From positions 1 through 7,821 of the forward strand of contig JAJAYN010000353.1 in NCBI GenBank assembly GCA_026786225.1: a stretch of 7,821 bases of DNA, in the 5' to 3' direction. The notes below the pieces were generated by a model. The model saw only the letters and a list, made by a program, of their open reading frames with translations, made no database searches and was not told the DNA's origin. Source of the DNA: Burkholderiales bacterium. GTDB taxonomy: Bacteria; Pseudomonadota; Gammaproteobacteria; Burkholderiales; Usitatibacteraceae. The position numbers and the translations under genes were made by a program. Below, one piece after another: positions 1 to 5,743 of this stretch. Numbering within the stretch: the first letter of the stretch is position 1; the number at the start of each line of letters is the position of its first letter.

Positions 1-1613
1 CGAAAGTCGGTGAGCAGCGCAAAGAGCAGATTGTTATCGTGATTGGCCAGAAACCTGACTTCCAGCGCCTCGACCAGTTCCTCAACGCCGCTGCGACTGG
101 TGATCATCGTCGGCACCACAACCAAAGTCCGCGATTCATCGGGAATACCTTTGGAGTAGTCCATACGCGGCAACAGATTCGGTGCCACCAGCAACGTCGC
201 AAGCCAGTTGACGAGCGCCATCGCGAATTGGCTGGTCGCCAACAGCAACAGCAGGGCCATCACAATGAAAATCCAGCTCGCCGTGGTTACCCATTGGACG
301 CGGACCAGGACGCCAGCGGTCAACAGCAGCGTGAACAGCGCGATGGCCGCCATGTACGGCAATATCGGCATGTTGCCGCACGATCTTTTCAGCCCATCCG
401 TTATCGCCTTGCGGTATGCGACCGCGCGCTCCAGCAGCGGCAAGCCCTCATCGATCAGGTAGAAACCAACGTGCGCACGGCGGTTATCGGTTTGGCTGGT
501 AGCCACGCTTTCGTTTGTCAGTCGGATCGCTGCCTGTGCGACTTCCAGCTCGGTATGCGGGCGGCGCCTGGCGGTTCGCTCCACGGCGTGGCGGTAGCGG
601 TCGCGTGTTGCAAAATCCATGTTTGCATACGTGCCTTGCGGATCGCTGCGCAGCGTGTGCTCGACCAGACTCATCGTTTCGACAAATTCGCGCCAGTCCA
701 TGGCACTCAGGAAACGCAGGCTGGCAATGCTGTTGCTAACGGACACCTGGGCGGACGCTTGTTTCTGCGATTCCGATTGCACCAGCTGTTCAATCGTCAG
801 GTGCGATTCCGAGAGCAGCCGCTCGATCCACGTCAGCGGCAGCGTCAGTGCTGCGCTCTGGCCCTGTAGACGCCTCACGAACTCCGACACGAATTGCGTG
901 GTCATTGGCGGATTGGAACGGGCCATATCGGCGACGATGATAATGAGATTCTTCGGGTCTTTTTCGGCGATCTCGGTCATCTTATCGGCCCAGGAATCGG
1001 CCAGATCGCGGTCGCTCATGCCGTCGGCCACGCGCACCGCCACGCGGCGAAGGTTCTCGATCAGCGCCAGCCGTAACATGATCGGGATTGCCCAGAGCTC
1101 GCCCAGTTTGAGGGGTGTTACGGTTTGGTAGGCGGCGACGAAACGGCTAAGGCTTTCCGGATCGACCCGTCCATCGCCGTGCGAGATGGTCTGCAGCGCA
1201 ATGTCGTACACACGCGGCAGATCCGCAGACGGGCCGCGCACCAGCCGTGGCAGTTCCCGGCTGTAACCTTTGGGCAAGTGCCGCTTGGCGGTGCGAATCT
1301 GGTCTTCGAGGAGATAGAAATTATCCAGCAACCATTCTGCTGCAGGCGTGATCGGCCGATTTGCCATCACGGCAACGGTGAGCTGATTGCAGATCTCGAT
1401 CAATACGTTTTCATTTGCCGCCAGACGCGGTAGCAAGTGATCGCGCCCTCTGGCCATCGTCAGCCGGTGCGAAGCGGCCAGCGTCTTACCGAACTGCTCC
1501 ATCTGATCGGCGCTGAGAAGTTCCGATCTCAATGGTTGCTCGTCGGCAACTGCCGCGCGGAAAAGGCTTAGGCCGTTCAGGATGGTCCGCCAACGCAACA
1601 GTTTGCGGAACAT
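1..1613 (-). CDS. ndvB: Cyclic beta-1,2-glucan synthase, N-terminal part (truncated by window edge)
   Basis: Family members are inner-membrane enzymes of about 2,800 residues that initiate, elongate and cyclise beta-1,2-glucan from UDP-glucose, giving periplasmic osmoregulated glucans. The 537 codons visible here match the N-terminal region of that family: a start around MFRKLLRWRTILNGLSLF, then family-typical stretches such as NFYLLEDQIRTAKRHLPKGY (99-118), YDIALQTISHGDGR (136-149) and GELWAIPIMLRLALIENLRR (171-190). Hydrophobic membrane segments follow at about 415-437 and 444-480, then DYSKGIPDESRTLVVVPTM (485-503) and EVRFLANHDNNLLFALLTDF (518-537), which open the cytoplasmic GT84 domain. 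The rest of GT84, the later membrane segments and the GH94-like phosphorylase domain lie beyond position 1. The ATG at 1613 was chosen because the frame closes at an in-frame TGA (1665-1667). A GTG at 1634 is the alternative, and neither has a well-spaced Shine-Dalgarno site. No frame break is seen. Family assignment is by recall of its sequence; the symbol follows rhizobial naming. Confidence 0.93.
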   Translation of the reverse strand, partial: MFRKLLRWRTILNGLSLFRAAVADEQPLRSELLSADQMEQFGKTLAASHRLTMARGRDHLLPRLAANENVLIEICNQLTVAVMANRPITPAAEWLLDNFYLLEDQIRTAKRHLPKGYSRELPRLVRGPSADLPRVYDIALQTISHGDGRVDPESLSRFVAAYQTVTPLKLGELWAIPIMLRLALIENLRRVAVRVADGMSDRDLADSWADKMTEIAEKDPKNLIIIVADMARSNPPMTTQFVSEFVRRLQGQSAALTLPLTWIERLLSESHLTIEQLVQSESQKQASAQVSVSNSIASLRFLSAMDWREFVETMSLVEHTLRSDPQGTYANMDFATRDRYRHAVERTARRRPHTELEVAQAAIRLTNESVATSQTDNRRAHVGFYLIDEGLPLLERAVAYRKAITDGLKRSCGNMPILPYMAAIALFTLLLTAGVLVRVQWVTTASWIFIVMALLLLLATSQFAMALVNWLATLLVAPNLLPRMDYSKGIPDESRTLVVVPTMITSRSGVEELVEALEVRFLANHDNNLLFALLTDF

Positions 1614-1668
1614 ATGTCTGCTGATCGCTTTCACCCTGGAAACCGCCGTTGCGGTCCGGGGTGCTCAC

Positions 1669-1971
1669 TTACGCCGGTACGCCTTCGAGCAGGTCTGACA
1701 TTTCGCGGGCATGCCGTTCTTTGCCAGCGAAGATGCCCTGCAACGGTTGATGCGTCCTGCGGACGCGCTCGGCGAGGATGAGTTGGTCGGGCATTGATGC
1801 TGATTCCAGTTTTGGCTGCATGCAAAAGATGTCTTTCTGCGAACGGCAATTGATTGCCTGACGGCGGCGCGTAGTTTGATACGTTTGAGTGGACGCGGCA
1901 TCCACAGCCGCTTGAAGCTGCTGACAACGTGAGGGCACGACTCGCATCTGTGGAAGCGGCGTCGTAAGCAT
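1669..1971 (-). CDS. Weak hypothetical ORF upstream of the glucan synthase (100 aa, doubtful)
   Basis: I do not recognise this product. The open frame reads from ATG 1971 to TAA 1669 and lies just upstream of, and in the same direction as, the glucan synthase gene. The last 41 codons (from MPDQLILAERV to the end) favour G or C at the third position in about three quarters of codons and read like charged amphipathic helices, as in a real protein. The first 59 codons are rich in Gln, Arg, Thr and Cys, have neutral third positions and look non-coding. No Shine-Dalgarno site precedes ATG 1971 or the internal ATGs. It may be a short unknown protein, the 3' remnant of a broken gene, or chance. A -10-like CATAAT (minus strand, 1984-1979) sits immediately upstream, so a transcript from there would start almost at the ATG. 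Confidence 0.2.
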   Translation of the reverse strand: MLTTPLPQMRVVPSRCQQLQAAVDAASTQTYQTTRRRQAINCRSQKDIFCMQPKLESASMPDQLILAERVRRTHQPLQGIFAGKERHAREMSDLLEGVPA

Positions 1972-2002
1972 TGGGATAATTATGGGTTGGTAAACGAACC
2001 CG

Positions 2003-2032
2003 GTCTGTACGCTGACGTACAGACGGTCTGCA
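2003..2032. promoter_or_regulatory. TetR-type operator cluster (three GTCTG/CAGAC half-sites)
   Basis: Seen directly: a perfect inverted repeat with 9-bp arms GTCTGTACG (2003-2011) and CGTACAGAC (2016-2024) around a 4-nt spacer. The right arm is reused in a second, overlapping palindrome, CAGAC (2020-2024), G, GTCTG (2026-2030), which extends to TACAGAC/GTCTGCA with one mismatch. Motifs built on CAGAC-n-GTCTG are common operators of TetR/AcrR-family repressors, so this is probably such a site. -10-like hexamers lie beside it in both directions: CATAAT on the minus strand (1984-1979) and GATAAT on the plus strand (1975-1980). No tetR gene is visible in the window, so the regulator and the controlled promoter are unknown. 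Confidence 0.5.
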
Positions 2033-2440
2033 TCGAAACGACCGCCTCATTTGCTGCCGCAGGGCGTGTGGCTGGATCAGGCTGCGGCGTCGAGTCGGGA
2101 ACTTCTCGACACCTCAGCTGGAGGGGGGTGAGTGTGCGTTTTCACGGCTTTCTGGGCAGGCGCGGCGAGGAGAGAGGCTATAACCCGGCGAGGAAGTGCA
2201 ACACTGTCAGGGAGCCGCAAAGGCATGCCATCGCGCCCGTAATCACACCCGTGGCGGTCCCACCCAAAAGGTGAATGGACAGATCAGCTCAAATTTCAAA
2301 CACTTCAAGCCCTTATTTACAGAGACGAGCGGTCAACTGCGGTGCTGTTGTGTTCGGTATCCCACGCCCGCAATGACAAAAAGATAGCCGCTTTGTTGTC
2401 GATGCGTCTGCTCACGGCTGCAGCTGTCTTGAACGTTTTG
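2033..2440. other. Intergenic stretch with no recognised gene
   Basis: No frame here shows a credible start, coding-like composition or a recognisable domain. It contains two small adjacent inverted repeats, GCCGCAG/CTGCGGC (2056-2062 and 2082-2088) and GTCGAG/CTCGAC (2089-2094 and 2105-2110). It also contains the 12-mer GGGAACTTCTCG (2097-2108), which is the exact reverse complement of one end of the REP-like element at 4725-4856. A possible reading is decayed accessory DNA between the glucan synthase and the stress protein gene. Confidence 0.4.
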
Positions 2441-2468
2441 CGGTTCACTCGCGGCAGGAAGTGAACCG
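2441..2468. repeat. Perfect 9-bp inverted repeat upstream of the usp gene
   Basis: CGGTTCACT (2441-2449) and AGTGAACCG (2460-2468) are exact inverted copies separated by 10 nt. The repeat lies about 160 bp upstream of the universal stress protein start. No T-run follows on either strand, so a rho-independent terminator is unlikely. A transcription factor operator or an RNA hairpin in a long leader are both possible, and the regulator is not identifiable from the sequence. Confidence 0.4.
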
Positions 2469-2626
2469 GCGAAGACAAAATATAGTTGCCCTGGCTGCAT
2501 TTGTACGGTAACGCACGGACAGTGCGCAAATTTGGCTGTAAACCGTAAACGTTACGCCACACATTTCCGCTTCAATCCGTGATCCACGAATAGTAATTCA
2601 ACTAATTTCATTCTGAAGGACGACCA

Positions 2627-3067
2627 GTGTTCAAGCACATTCTGATCTGCACCGACGGTTCACCCCTCGCCACCAAGGCCGCCAAGGCCGCTATCTCGCT
2701 CGCAAAGGCACTGCGTGCCAAGGTAACCGCCTATTGCGCGCTTGAAGATTTACTGCCACTTTACGCGGAGGGCTACGCGTTCGATCAACTGGCCACCGAC
2801 CGTTTCGAAGCGGCCATATTCGCAATTGGACAGAAGCGGGTAGACGCGATCGGCAAGCTGGCCAAGGCGGCGGGTGTGCCATACACGGCCATGGTCTCGA
2901 AGGCTCTCGCGGCCGACGAGGGGATCATCATGGCCGCGAAAACACAGAAGTGCGATGTGATCGTCATGGCCTCGCACGGCCGCCGTGGCCTTACCAAGCT
3001 CATTATGGGTAGCGTCACGCAGAACGTGCTCGCCCACTCGAAGATACCGGTTGTGGTCTATCGCTGA
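2627..3067 (+). CDS. Universal stress protein (UspA family), single domain
   Basis: This is a 146-residue cytoplasmic protein of the usual single-Usp length. It opens with beta strand 1 and the typical acidic loop, FKHILICTDGS (2-12, with Asp10), and ends in the strand KIPVVVYR. The nucleotide-binding loop is ASHGRRGLTKLIMGS (115-129). It fits the G-2x-G-9x-G(S/T) pattern of ATP-binding Usps except that Ala115 replaces the first Gly, a frequent variant, so ATP binding is likely but not certain. The start is GTG 2627, supported by GAAGGA at 2615-2620 with a 6-nt gap. Usp proteins help survival under starvation, oxygen limitation and other stress, and in several proteobacteria they are anaerobically induced. 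It lies 250 bp upstream of the haem-protein gene on the same strand, but the FNR box between the two suggests that gene has its own promoter. Confidence 0.95.
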   Translation: MFKHILICTDGSPLATKAAKAAISLAKALRAKVTAYCALEDLLPLYAEGYAFDQLATDRFEAAIFAIGQKRVDAIGKLAKAAGVPYTAMVSKALAADEGIIMAAKTQKCDVIVMASHGRRGLTKLIMGSVTQNVLAHSKIPVVVYR

Positions 3068-3173
3068 AGCAGGATGCACGCAGTGCGGCAGCGTGACGGC
3101 CTCTGTCATTGGGGCACGGTGATAAAAAACCCATGCGGCGACCGAAACCAGATTGACGACGTTGGTGCGCGTT

Positions 3174-3187
3174 ACGTTTTCAAACGT
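3174..3187. promoter_or_regulatory. Palindrome ACGTTT-TC-AAACGT next to the FNR box
   Basis: Six-bp arms (3174-3179 and 3182-3187) form a perfect inverted repeat around TC, ending 12 bp before the FNR-type box. The placement upstream of an activator site suggests a second regulator or an upstream element. No specific factor can be named and chance is possible. Confidence 0.25.
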
Positions 3188-3199
3188 TCTCTGGGTGGG

Positions 3200-3213
3200 T
3201 TGATGTAAATCAA
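3200..3213. promoter_or_regulatory. FNR/ANR box (TTGAT-GTAA-ATCAA)
   Basis: TTGATGTAAATCAA matches the FNR/ANR consensus TTGAT-N4-ATCAA at all ten defined positions. If it acts as a class II site centred at -41.5, transcription would start near 3248 and the -10 region would fall at about 3235-3240 (CACACT, a weak match). That gives a leader of about 70 nt before ATG 3318. FNR-family proteins activate such promoters when oxygen is low, so the downstream haem protein is probably anaerobically induced. The site lies well downstream of the usp stop codon and so is assigned to the haem-protein gene. Confidence 0.8.
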
Positions 3214-3247
3214 TAGACAAAAAGCCGGGCAGCACACACTGACTCGA

Positions 3248-3270
3248 TGTCTCTGTGTCTCTGTGTCTCA
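3248..3270 (+). repeat. Short tandem repeat, almost three copies of TGTCTCTG
   Basis: Two exact copies of TGTCTCTG (3248-3255, 3256-3263) are followed by a partial third, TGTCTCA. The repeat lies at the predicted transcription start or early leader of the haem-protein gene. Changes in copy number by slippage would alter leader length or promoter spacing by 8 bp per unit. No effect on the reading frame is expected because translation starts at 3318. Confidence 0.6.
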
Positions 3271-3282
3271 ATGACATTGAGA
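3266..3282. promoter_or_regulatory. 17-bp perfect palindrome TCTCAATGACATTGAGA in leader
   Basis: Eight-bp arms TCTCAATG (3266-3273) and CATTGAGA (3275-3282) flank a single central A, overlapping the end of the TGTCTCTG tandem repeat. The form suits a dimeric regulator binding just downstream of the predicted transcription start, where it could act as a repressor block. A hairpin is unlikely because the loop would be only one nucleotide. The factor is unknown. Confidence 0.4.
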
Positions 3283-3317
3283 GCGCGAAACCTTCGATAC
3301 TTCCACAGAAGCCTCTC

Positions 3318-4628
3318 ATGAAAAAGTCAATTCTTGCACTCAGTCTGGGTTTCGCCGCCTTCGGCACGGGACCAGCAGTGGCGGCCGATGCGGCCAAGAT
3401 CGACTGGTCCAAGATCAAAGCCACCACGGTTACGTTGTTTTACCCGGGACAGTCTTCGTACGAATGGGTGCGCAGCGCCGAACACAAGGGTGCCAATACG
3501 AAAGTAAGCCGTGGCGCGTCCTGCACCTCGTGCCACGACGACAAAGACGCTGAAAAAGATCTCGGCAACGAGATCGTCAAAGGTGGGCGGCTCGAGCCAA
3601 CGCCAGTCCCCGGGAAAAACGGCTTCGTCGACCTCGGCGTCCAGGCCGCCTATGACACCAAGAATGCCTACCTGCGCTTCCAGTGGAAAACCAACAATCC
3701 GTATCCGGGTACCGAACATCAATACCTGCGCTACGACGGCAAGGAATGGAAGGTCTGGGGATACCCAAAACTTGACAAAGTGGTGCAGGAAGGCAAACAG
3801 CCCGGCATCTATGAGGACCGCATGTCCATCATGATCGACGACGGCAAGGTGGCCGGCTTTGCCCAACAGGGTTGCTGGCTAAGCTGCCACGACGGGCAGC
3901 GCGACAATGCCAAACCGTTCACCAAAGACGAGGTGGCGGCCAATGCGATGCTCTCGGCGATCAAGAAGACCGATGTGCGCAAATATCTGCCGGACAGCCG
4001 TAACGACCCGTCCGACTGGAAGACTGGCAAGACCGTTGATGAAATAGCCAAGCTCAAGGCAGAAGGCAAGTTCGTCGACCTGATTCAGTGGCGCGCACAC
4101 CGTAGCTACCCGGTCGGTATGGCCGACGACGGCTATGTGCTTGAATTCCGCCTGGGCGATGCTGGCAAGGATATGTTCGGCGGCAACGCCGATTCCAAAA
4201 CGCACGCACCGAAATTCATGTGGGATGAAAAAAAGGTCGGCTATAAATCCATCACCGCCGATAGCCAGGCGCGCAGGGGGAATCTGTTTCTGATTCGCGA
4301 ACAGAACGCGGTGCCGTTCGATCCAAACGCGGGCTGGAAAGAAGGCGACATGATCCCCGACTACATCATCAGTCGCGAGGATGCCAAGGGCTCGGCGGCG
4401 GACAATAACGCCATCGCATCCTGGAACGACGGTATGTGGACGGTGGTCTTCACGCGACCGCTTGGATTGGCCAACGCTGACGACAAGCTGTTGAAGGCCG
4501 GCAGTATTTACAACGTCGGCTTTGCGGTGCATGACGACAACATCACCACGCGGGGCCATCACGTCTCGTTTGTGAAAACTCTGGGGTTGGGCGCAAACGC
4601 GGATATCAAGGCGGTCAAACTACCATGA
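3318..4628 (+). CDS. Exported ethylbenzene-dehydrogenase-related haem-binding protein (EB_dh family)
   Basis: This 436-residue protein has a Sec signal peptide: KK at 2-3, a hydrophobic core at 5-20, and a predicted cut after AVA (20-22). A c-type haem motif CTSCH follows at 69-73. A second motif, CWLSCH (186-191), has three residues between the cysteines instead of two; such CX3CH sites occur in this family. The remainder resembles the haem-binding domain of EB_dh proteins, related to the gamma subunit of type II DMSO-reductase-like enzymes, with segments such as YLRFQWKTNNPYPG (118-131), YPVGMADDGYVLEFR (264-278) and a C-terminal FAVHDDNITTRGHHVSF (402-418). It should act in the periplasm as an electron carrier or haem protein. 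No molybdopterin or iron-sulfur subunit is encoded nearby, so it is probably not part of a true ethylbenzene dehydrogenase. ATG 3318 is chosen because it begins the signal peptide, with AGAAG at 3306-3310; an upstream GTG at 3255 would add an unlikely prefix encoded by the tandem repeat. Expression is probably FNR-dependent. Confidence 0.88.
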   Translation: MKKSILALSLGFAAFGTGPAVAADAAKIDWSKIKATTVTLFYPGQSSYEWVRSAEHKGANTKVSRGASCTSCHDDKDAEKDLGNEIVKGGRLEPTPVPGKNGFVDLGVQAAYDTKNAYLRFQWKTNNPYPGTEHQYLRYDGKEWKVWGYPKLDKVVQEGKQPGIYEDRMSIMIDDGKVAGFAQQGCWLSCHDGQRDNAKPFTKDEVAANAMLSAIKKTDVRKYLPDSRNDPSDWKTGKTVDEIAKLKAEGKFVDLIQWRAHRSYPVGMADDGYVLEFRLGDAGKDMFGGNADSKTHAPKFMWDEKKVGYKSITADSQARRGNLFLIREQNAVPFDPNAGWKEGDMIPDYIISREDAKGSAADNNAIASWNDGMWTVVFTRPLGLANADDKLLKAGSIYNVGFAVHDDNITTRGHHVSFVKTLGLGANADIKAVKLP

Positions 4629-4634
4629 CGCGCG

Positions 4635-4665
4635 GGGCACGCCGGCTTAGCTCGAAGTGCCCTTT
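4635..4665 (+). terminator. Possible weak terminator after the haem-protein gene
   Basis: GGGCAC (4635-4640) pairs with GTGCCC (4657-4662), with a possible G-U pair outside, across a 16-nt loop. TTT follows directly. It starts 6 nt after the stop codon, where a terminator is expected, but the stem is short, the loop long and the T-tract only three bases, so termination would be inefficient at best. Confidence 0.3.
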
Positions 4666-4679
4666 GCTCCCACCAATGC

Positions 4680-4695
4680 ACGTAAGGGTTTACGT
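4680..4695. repeat. Small inverted repeat ACGTAA/TTACGT
   Basis: Six-bp arms at 4680-4685 and 4690-4695 surround GGGT. The element lies between the weak terminator-like hairpin and the REP-like pair. It could be a small hairpin or a regulator site; nothing further can be said. Confidence 0.25.
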
Positions 4696-4724
4696 CAGGT
4701 CGACACGATTTTATAAATTACAAA

Positions 4725-4856
4725 TGGGAACTTCTCAAAACCACCGTTCGTGCTGAGGTATCGAAGCGCTGGCTCCGTAAGCTATTGATTCAGAACGGTT
4801 CGCTTTGCCCTTCGATACCTCAGGGCGAACGGATGGTAGATTTCGAGAAGTTCCCA
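4725..4856. repeat. REP-like inverted pair (BIME-like palindromic element)
   Basis: Two copies of a repeat face each other and form a 132-bp imperfect hairpin. Outer arms are TGGGAACTTCTC (4725-4736) with GAGAAGTTCCCA (4845-4856). Middle arms are CCGTTCG (4744-4750) with CGAACGG (4826-4832). Inner arms are CTGAGGTATCGAAG (4753-4766) with CTTCGATACCTCAG (4810-4823). Only the segments between arms differ, as expected for diverged copies. Elements with a CTTCGA...CTCAG..CGAACGG core are widely dispersed in proteobacterial intergenic regions and are often mobilised by RAYT (REP-associated tyrosine) transposases. None is encoded in this window. In RNA it would fold strongly and could insulate the haem-protein transcript from the downstream operon. 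Confidence 0.75.
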
Positions 4857-4990
4857 ATTATCTACCTCAAGCATTGGTGCGGTGTTCCAGCCTTTTTTGC
4901 TCGGAAGACCCCGCCAAATGGCGATCTGTACGCTCGCATGCTGCACTGCAATCAAGAACCGTCCTCGCAGGGACATGGCAATTGGCGCAA

Positions 4991-5743
4991 ATGAAATCAC
5001 CACTTAAAGACCTGCAACAACGCTACGCACGGCAACGCGCGTTTATTCGAGCCAGACTGTCGCCGCACGGCTATTTCGGCTTGCAGATGACGATCGGCGC
5101 ACTGGTGCTGATTGCAGCCAGTTGGCTCTTCGGTGGCGTTTCGGAAGACGTGCTGACGGGTGATCCACTCACCGTCGTTGATCAGTTTCTGGCTGACTGG
5201 TTTCAGGCACACGCGGTCCCGACGGTGACGCAATTGATGTTGGTCGTGTCAACTCTGCACGGCGTCGTCGCCGTCAGCATCTATGCGTTGCTGTTTGCGC
5301 TCTATCTGCTCTGGAAGCGGGACTGGTTTTGGTTGGTATGTCTGGCAACGACTGTGCCCGGCGGCATGCTGTTGAACGTCCTCATGAAGCACACCTTTCA
5401 GCGCGCTCGCCCGAATGTGAGCGATCCCCTGTTTGCACTTTCGACGTATAGCTATCCCAGCGGTCATGTCGCAGGCGCTGTGTTGTTTTACGGCGTACTT
5501 GGCGCCATGTTGATCACGCGAATCGACGTCTGGCGGTGGCGCGTGCTGATTGCATTCACGGCGATCACACTGGTGCTGTTGGTGGCGTTGAGCCGGATGG
5601 TTCTGGGTGTCCACTTTTTAAGCGACGTGATCGCTGCATTTGCCGAGGCCGTCGCGTGGTTATCAATTTGTCTGACCGCTACGCATACGTGGTGGAAACA
5701 CCGCAGCGAATTTCGACGAGAGAAGACACCCAATGTTTCCTGA
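4991..5743 (+). CDS. PAP2-family membrane phosphatase
   Basis: This 250-residue integral membrane protein has about six hydrophobic segments (roughly 30-49, 82-107, 112-132, 160-176, 184-204, 214-232) and carries the full PAP2 catalytic signature. Motif 1 is KHTFQRARP (133-141, KX6RP), motif 2 is PSGH (156-159) and motif 3 is SRMVLGVHFLSD (201-212), giving His159, His208 and Asp212 for phospho-enzyme chemistry. Family members dephosphorylate lipid phosphates or pyrophosphates such as phosphatidate, undecaprenyl pyrophosphate or lipid A, on the outer face of the inner membrane; the substrate here cannot be told. ATG 4991 is the conventional start. TTG 4982, in frame and 8 nt after AGGGA (4969-4973), is a credible alternative with a better ribosome site. 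The frame extends further upstream only into the REP-like repeat. The last codons overlap the next gene by 11 nt, so it begins a four-gene operon. Confidence 0.92.
   Translation: MKSPLKDLQQRYARQRAFIRARLSPHGYFGLQMTIGALVLIAASWLFGGVSEDVLTGDPLTVVDQFLADWFQAHAVPTVTQLMLVVSTLHGVVAVSIYALLFALYLLWKRDWFWLVCLATTVPGGMLLNVLMKHTFQRARPNVSDPLFALSTYSYPSGHVAGAVLFYGVLGAMLITRIDVWRWRVLIAFTAITLVLLVALSRMVLGVHFLSDVIAAFAEAVAWLSICLTATHTWWKHRSEFRREKTPNVS

Noticed and set aside
39..869. Long plus-strand open frame of 276 codons
   Set aside because: It is rich in Gln, Arg and His and antisense to the clearly recognisable glucan synthase; it is a shadow of that gene.
619..1433. Further plus-strand open frames opposite the glucan synthase
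   Set aside because: Low-complexity Arg/Ser/Cys-rich translations with no ribosome site, explained by the minus-strand gene.
1631..2050. Minus-strand open frame of 139 codons overlapping the ATG 1971 ORF
   Set aside because: Composition is Arg/Pro/Ser-rich without secondary-structure pattern, no ribosome site is seen, and the overlapping frame is more protein-like in its 3' half.
2178..2231. Minus-strand hydrophobic fragment, ATG to TAG, 17 residues, in a slightly longer open frame
   Set aside because: The translation looks like a membrane segment, but the frame closes within about 35 codons and has no ribosome site; it is too short to support a gene.
1987..2274. Plus-strand open frame of 95 codons from a TTG
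   Set aside because: It reads through the operator palindrome, has no Shine-Dalgarno site, and the translation resembles no domain.
2317..2562. Minus-strand open frame of 81 codons upstream of usp
   Set aside because: Random-looking translation without a start signal; it spans the inverted repeat at 2441-2468.
3068..3150. Terminator after the usp gene
   Set aside because: I searched for a hairpin before the A-rich stretch near 3123-3129 and found only 4-bp stems with no T-run.
3255..3317. Upstream GTG start for the haem protein
   Set aside because: It lies inside the tandem repeat and palindrome and would bury the signal peptide behind 21 unrelated residues.
2750..3427. Minus-strand open frame of 225 codons opposite usp and the start of the haem-protein gene
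   Set aside because: Antisense to two well-supported genes and their regulatory region; composition is typical of a shadow.
3879..4562. Minus-strand open frame of 227 codons opposite the haem-protein gene
   Set aside because: Antisense to a gene with clear signal peptide and haem motifs; high GC third positions commonly create such frames.
4888..4905. T-run CCTTTTTTGC as terminator in the region before the phosphatase
   Set aside because: No stable hairpin directly precedes it.
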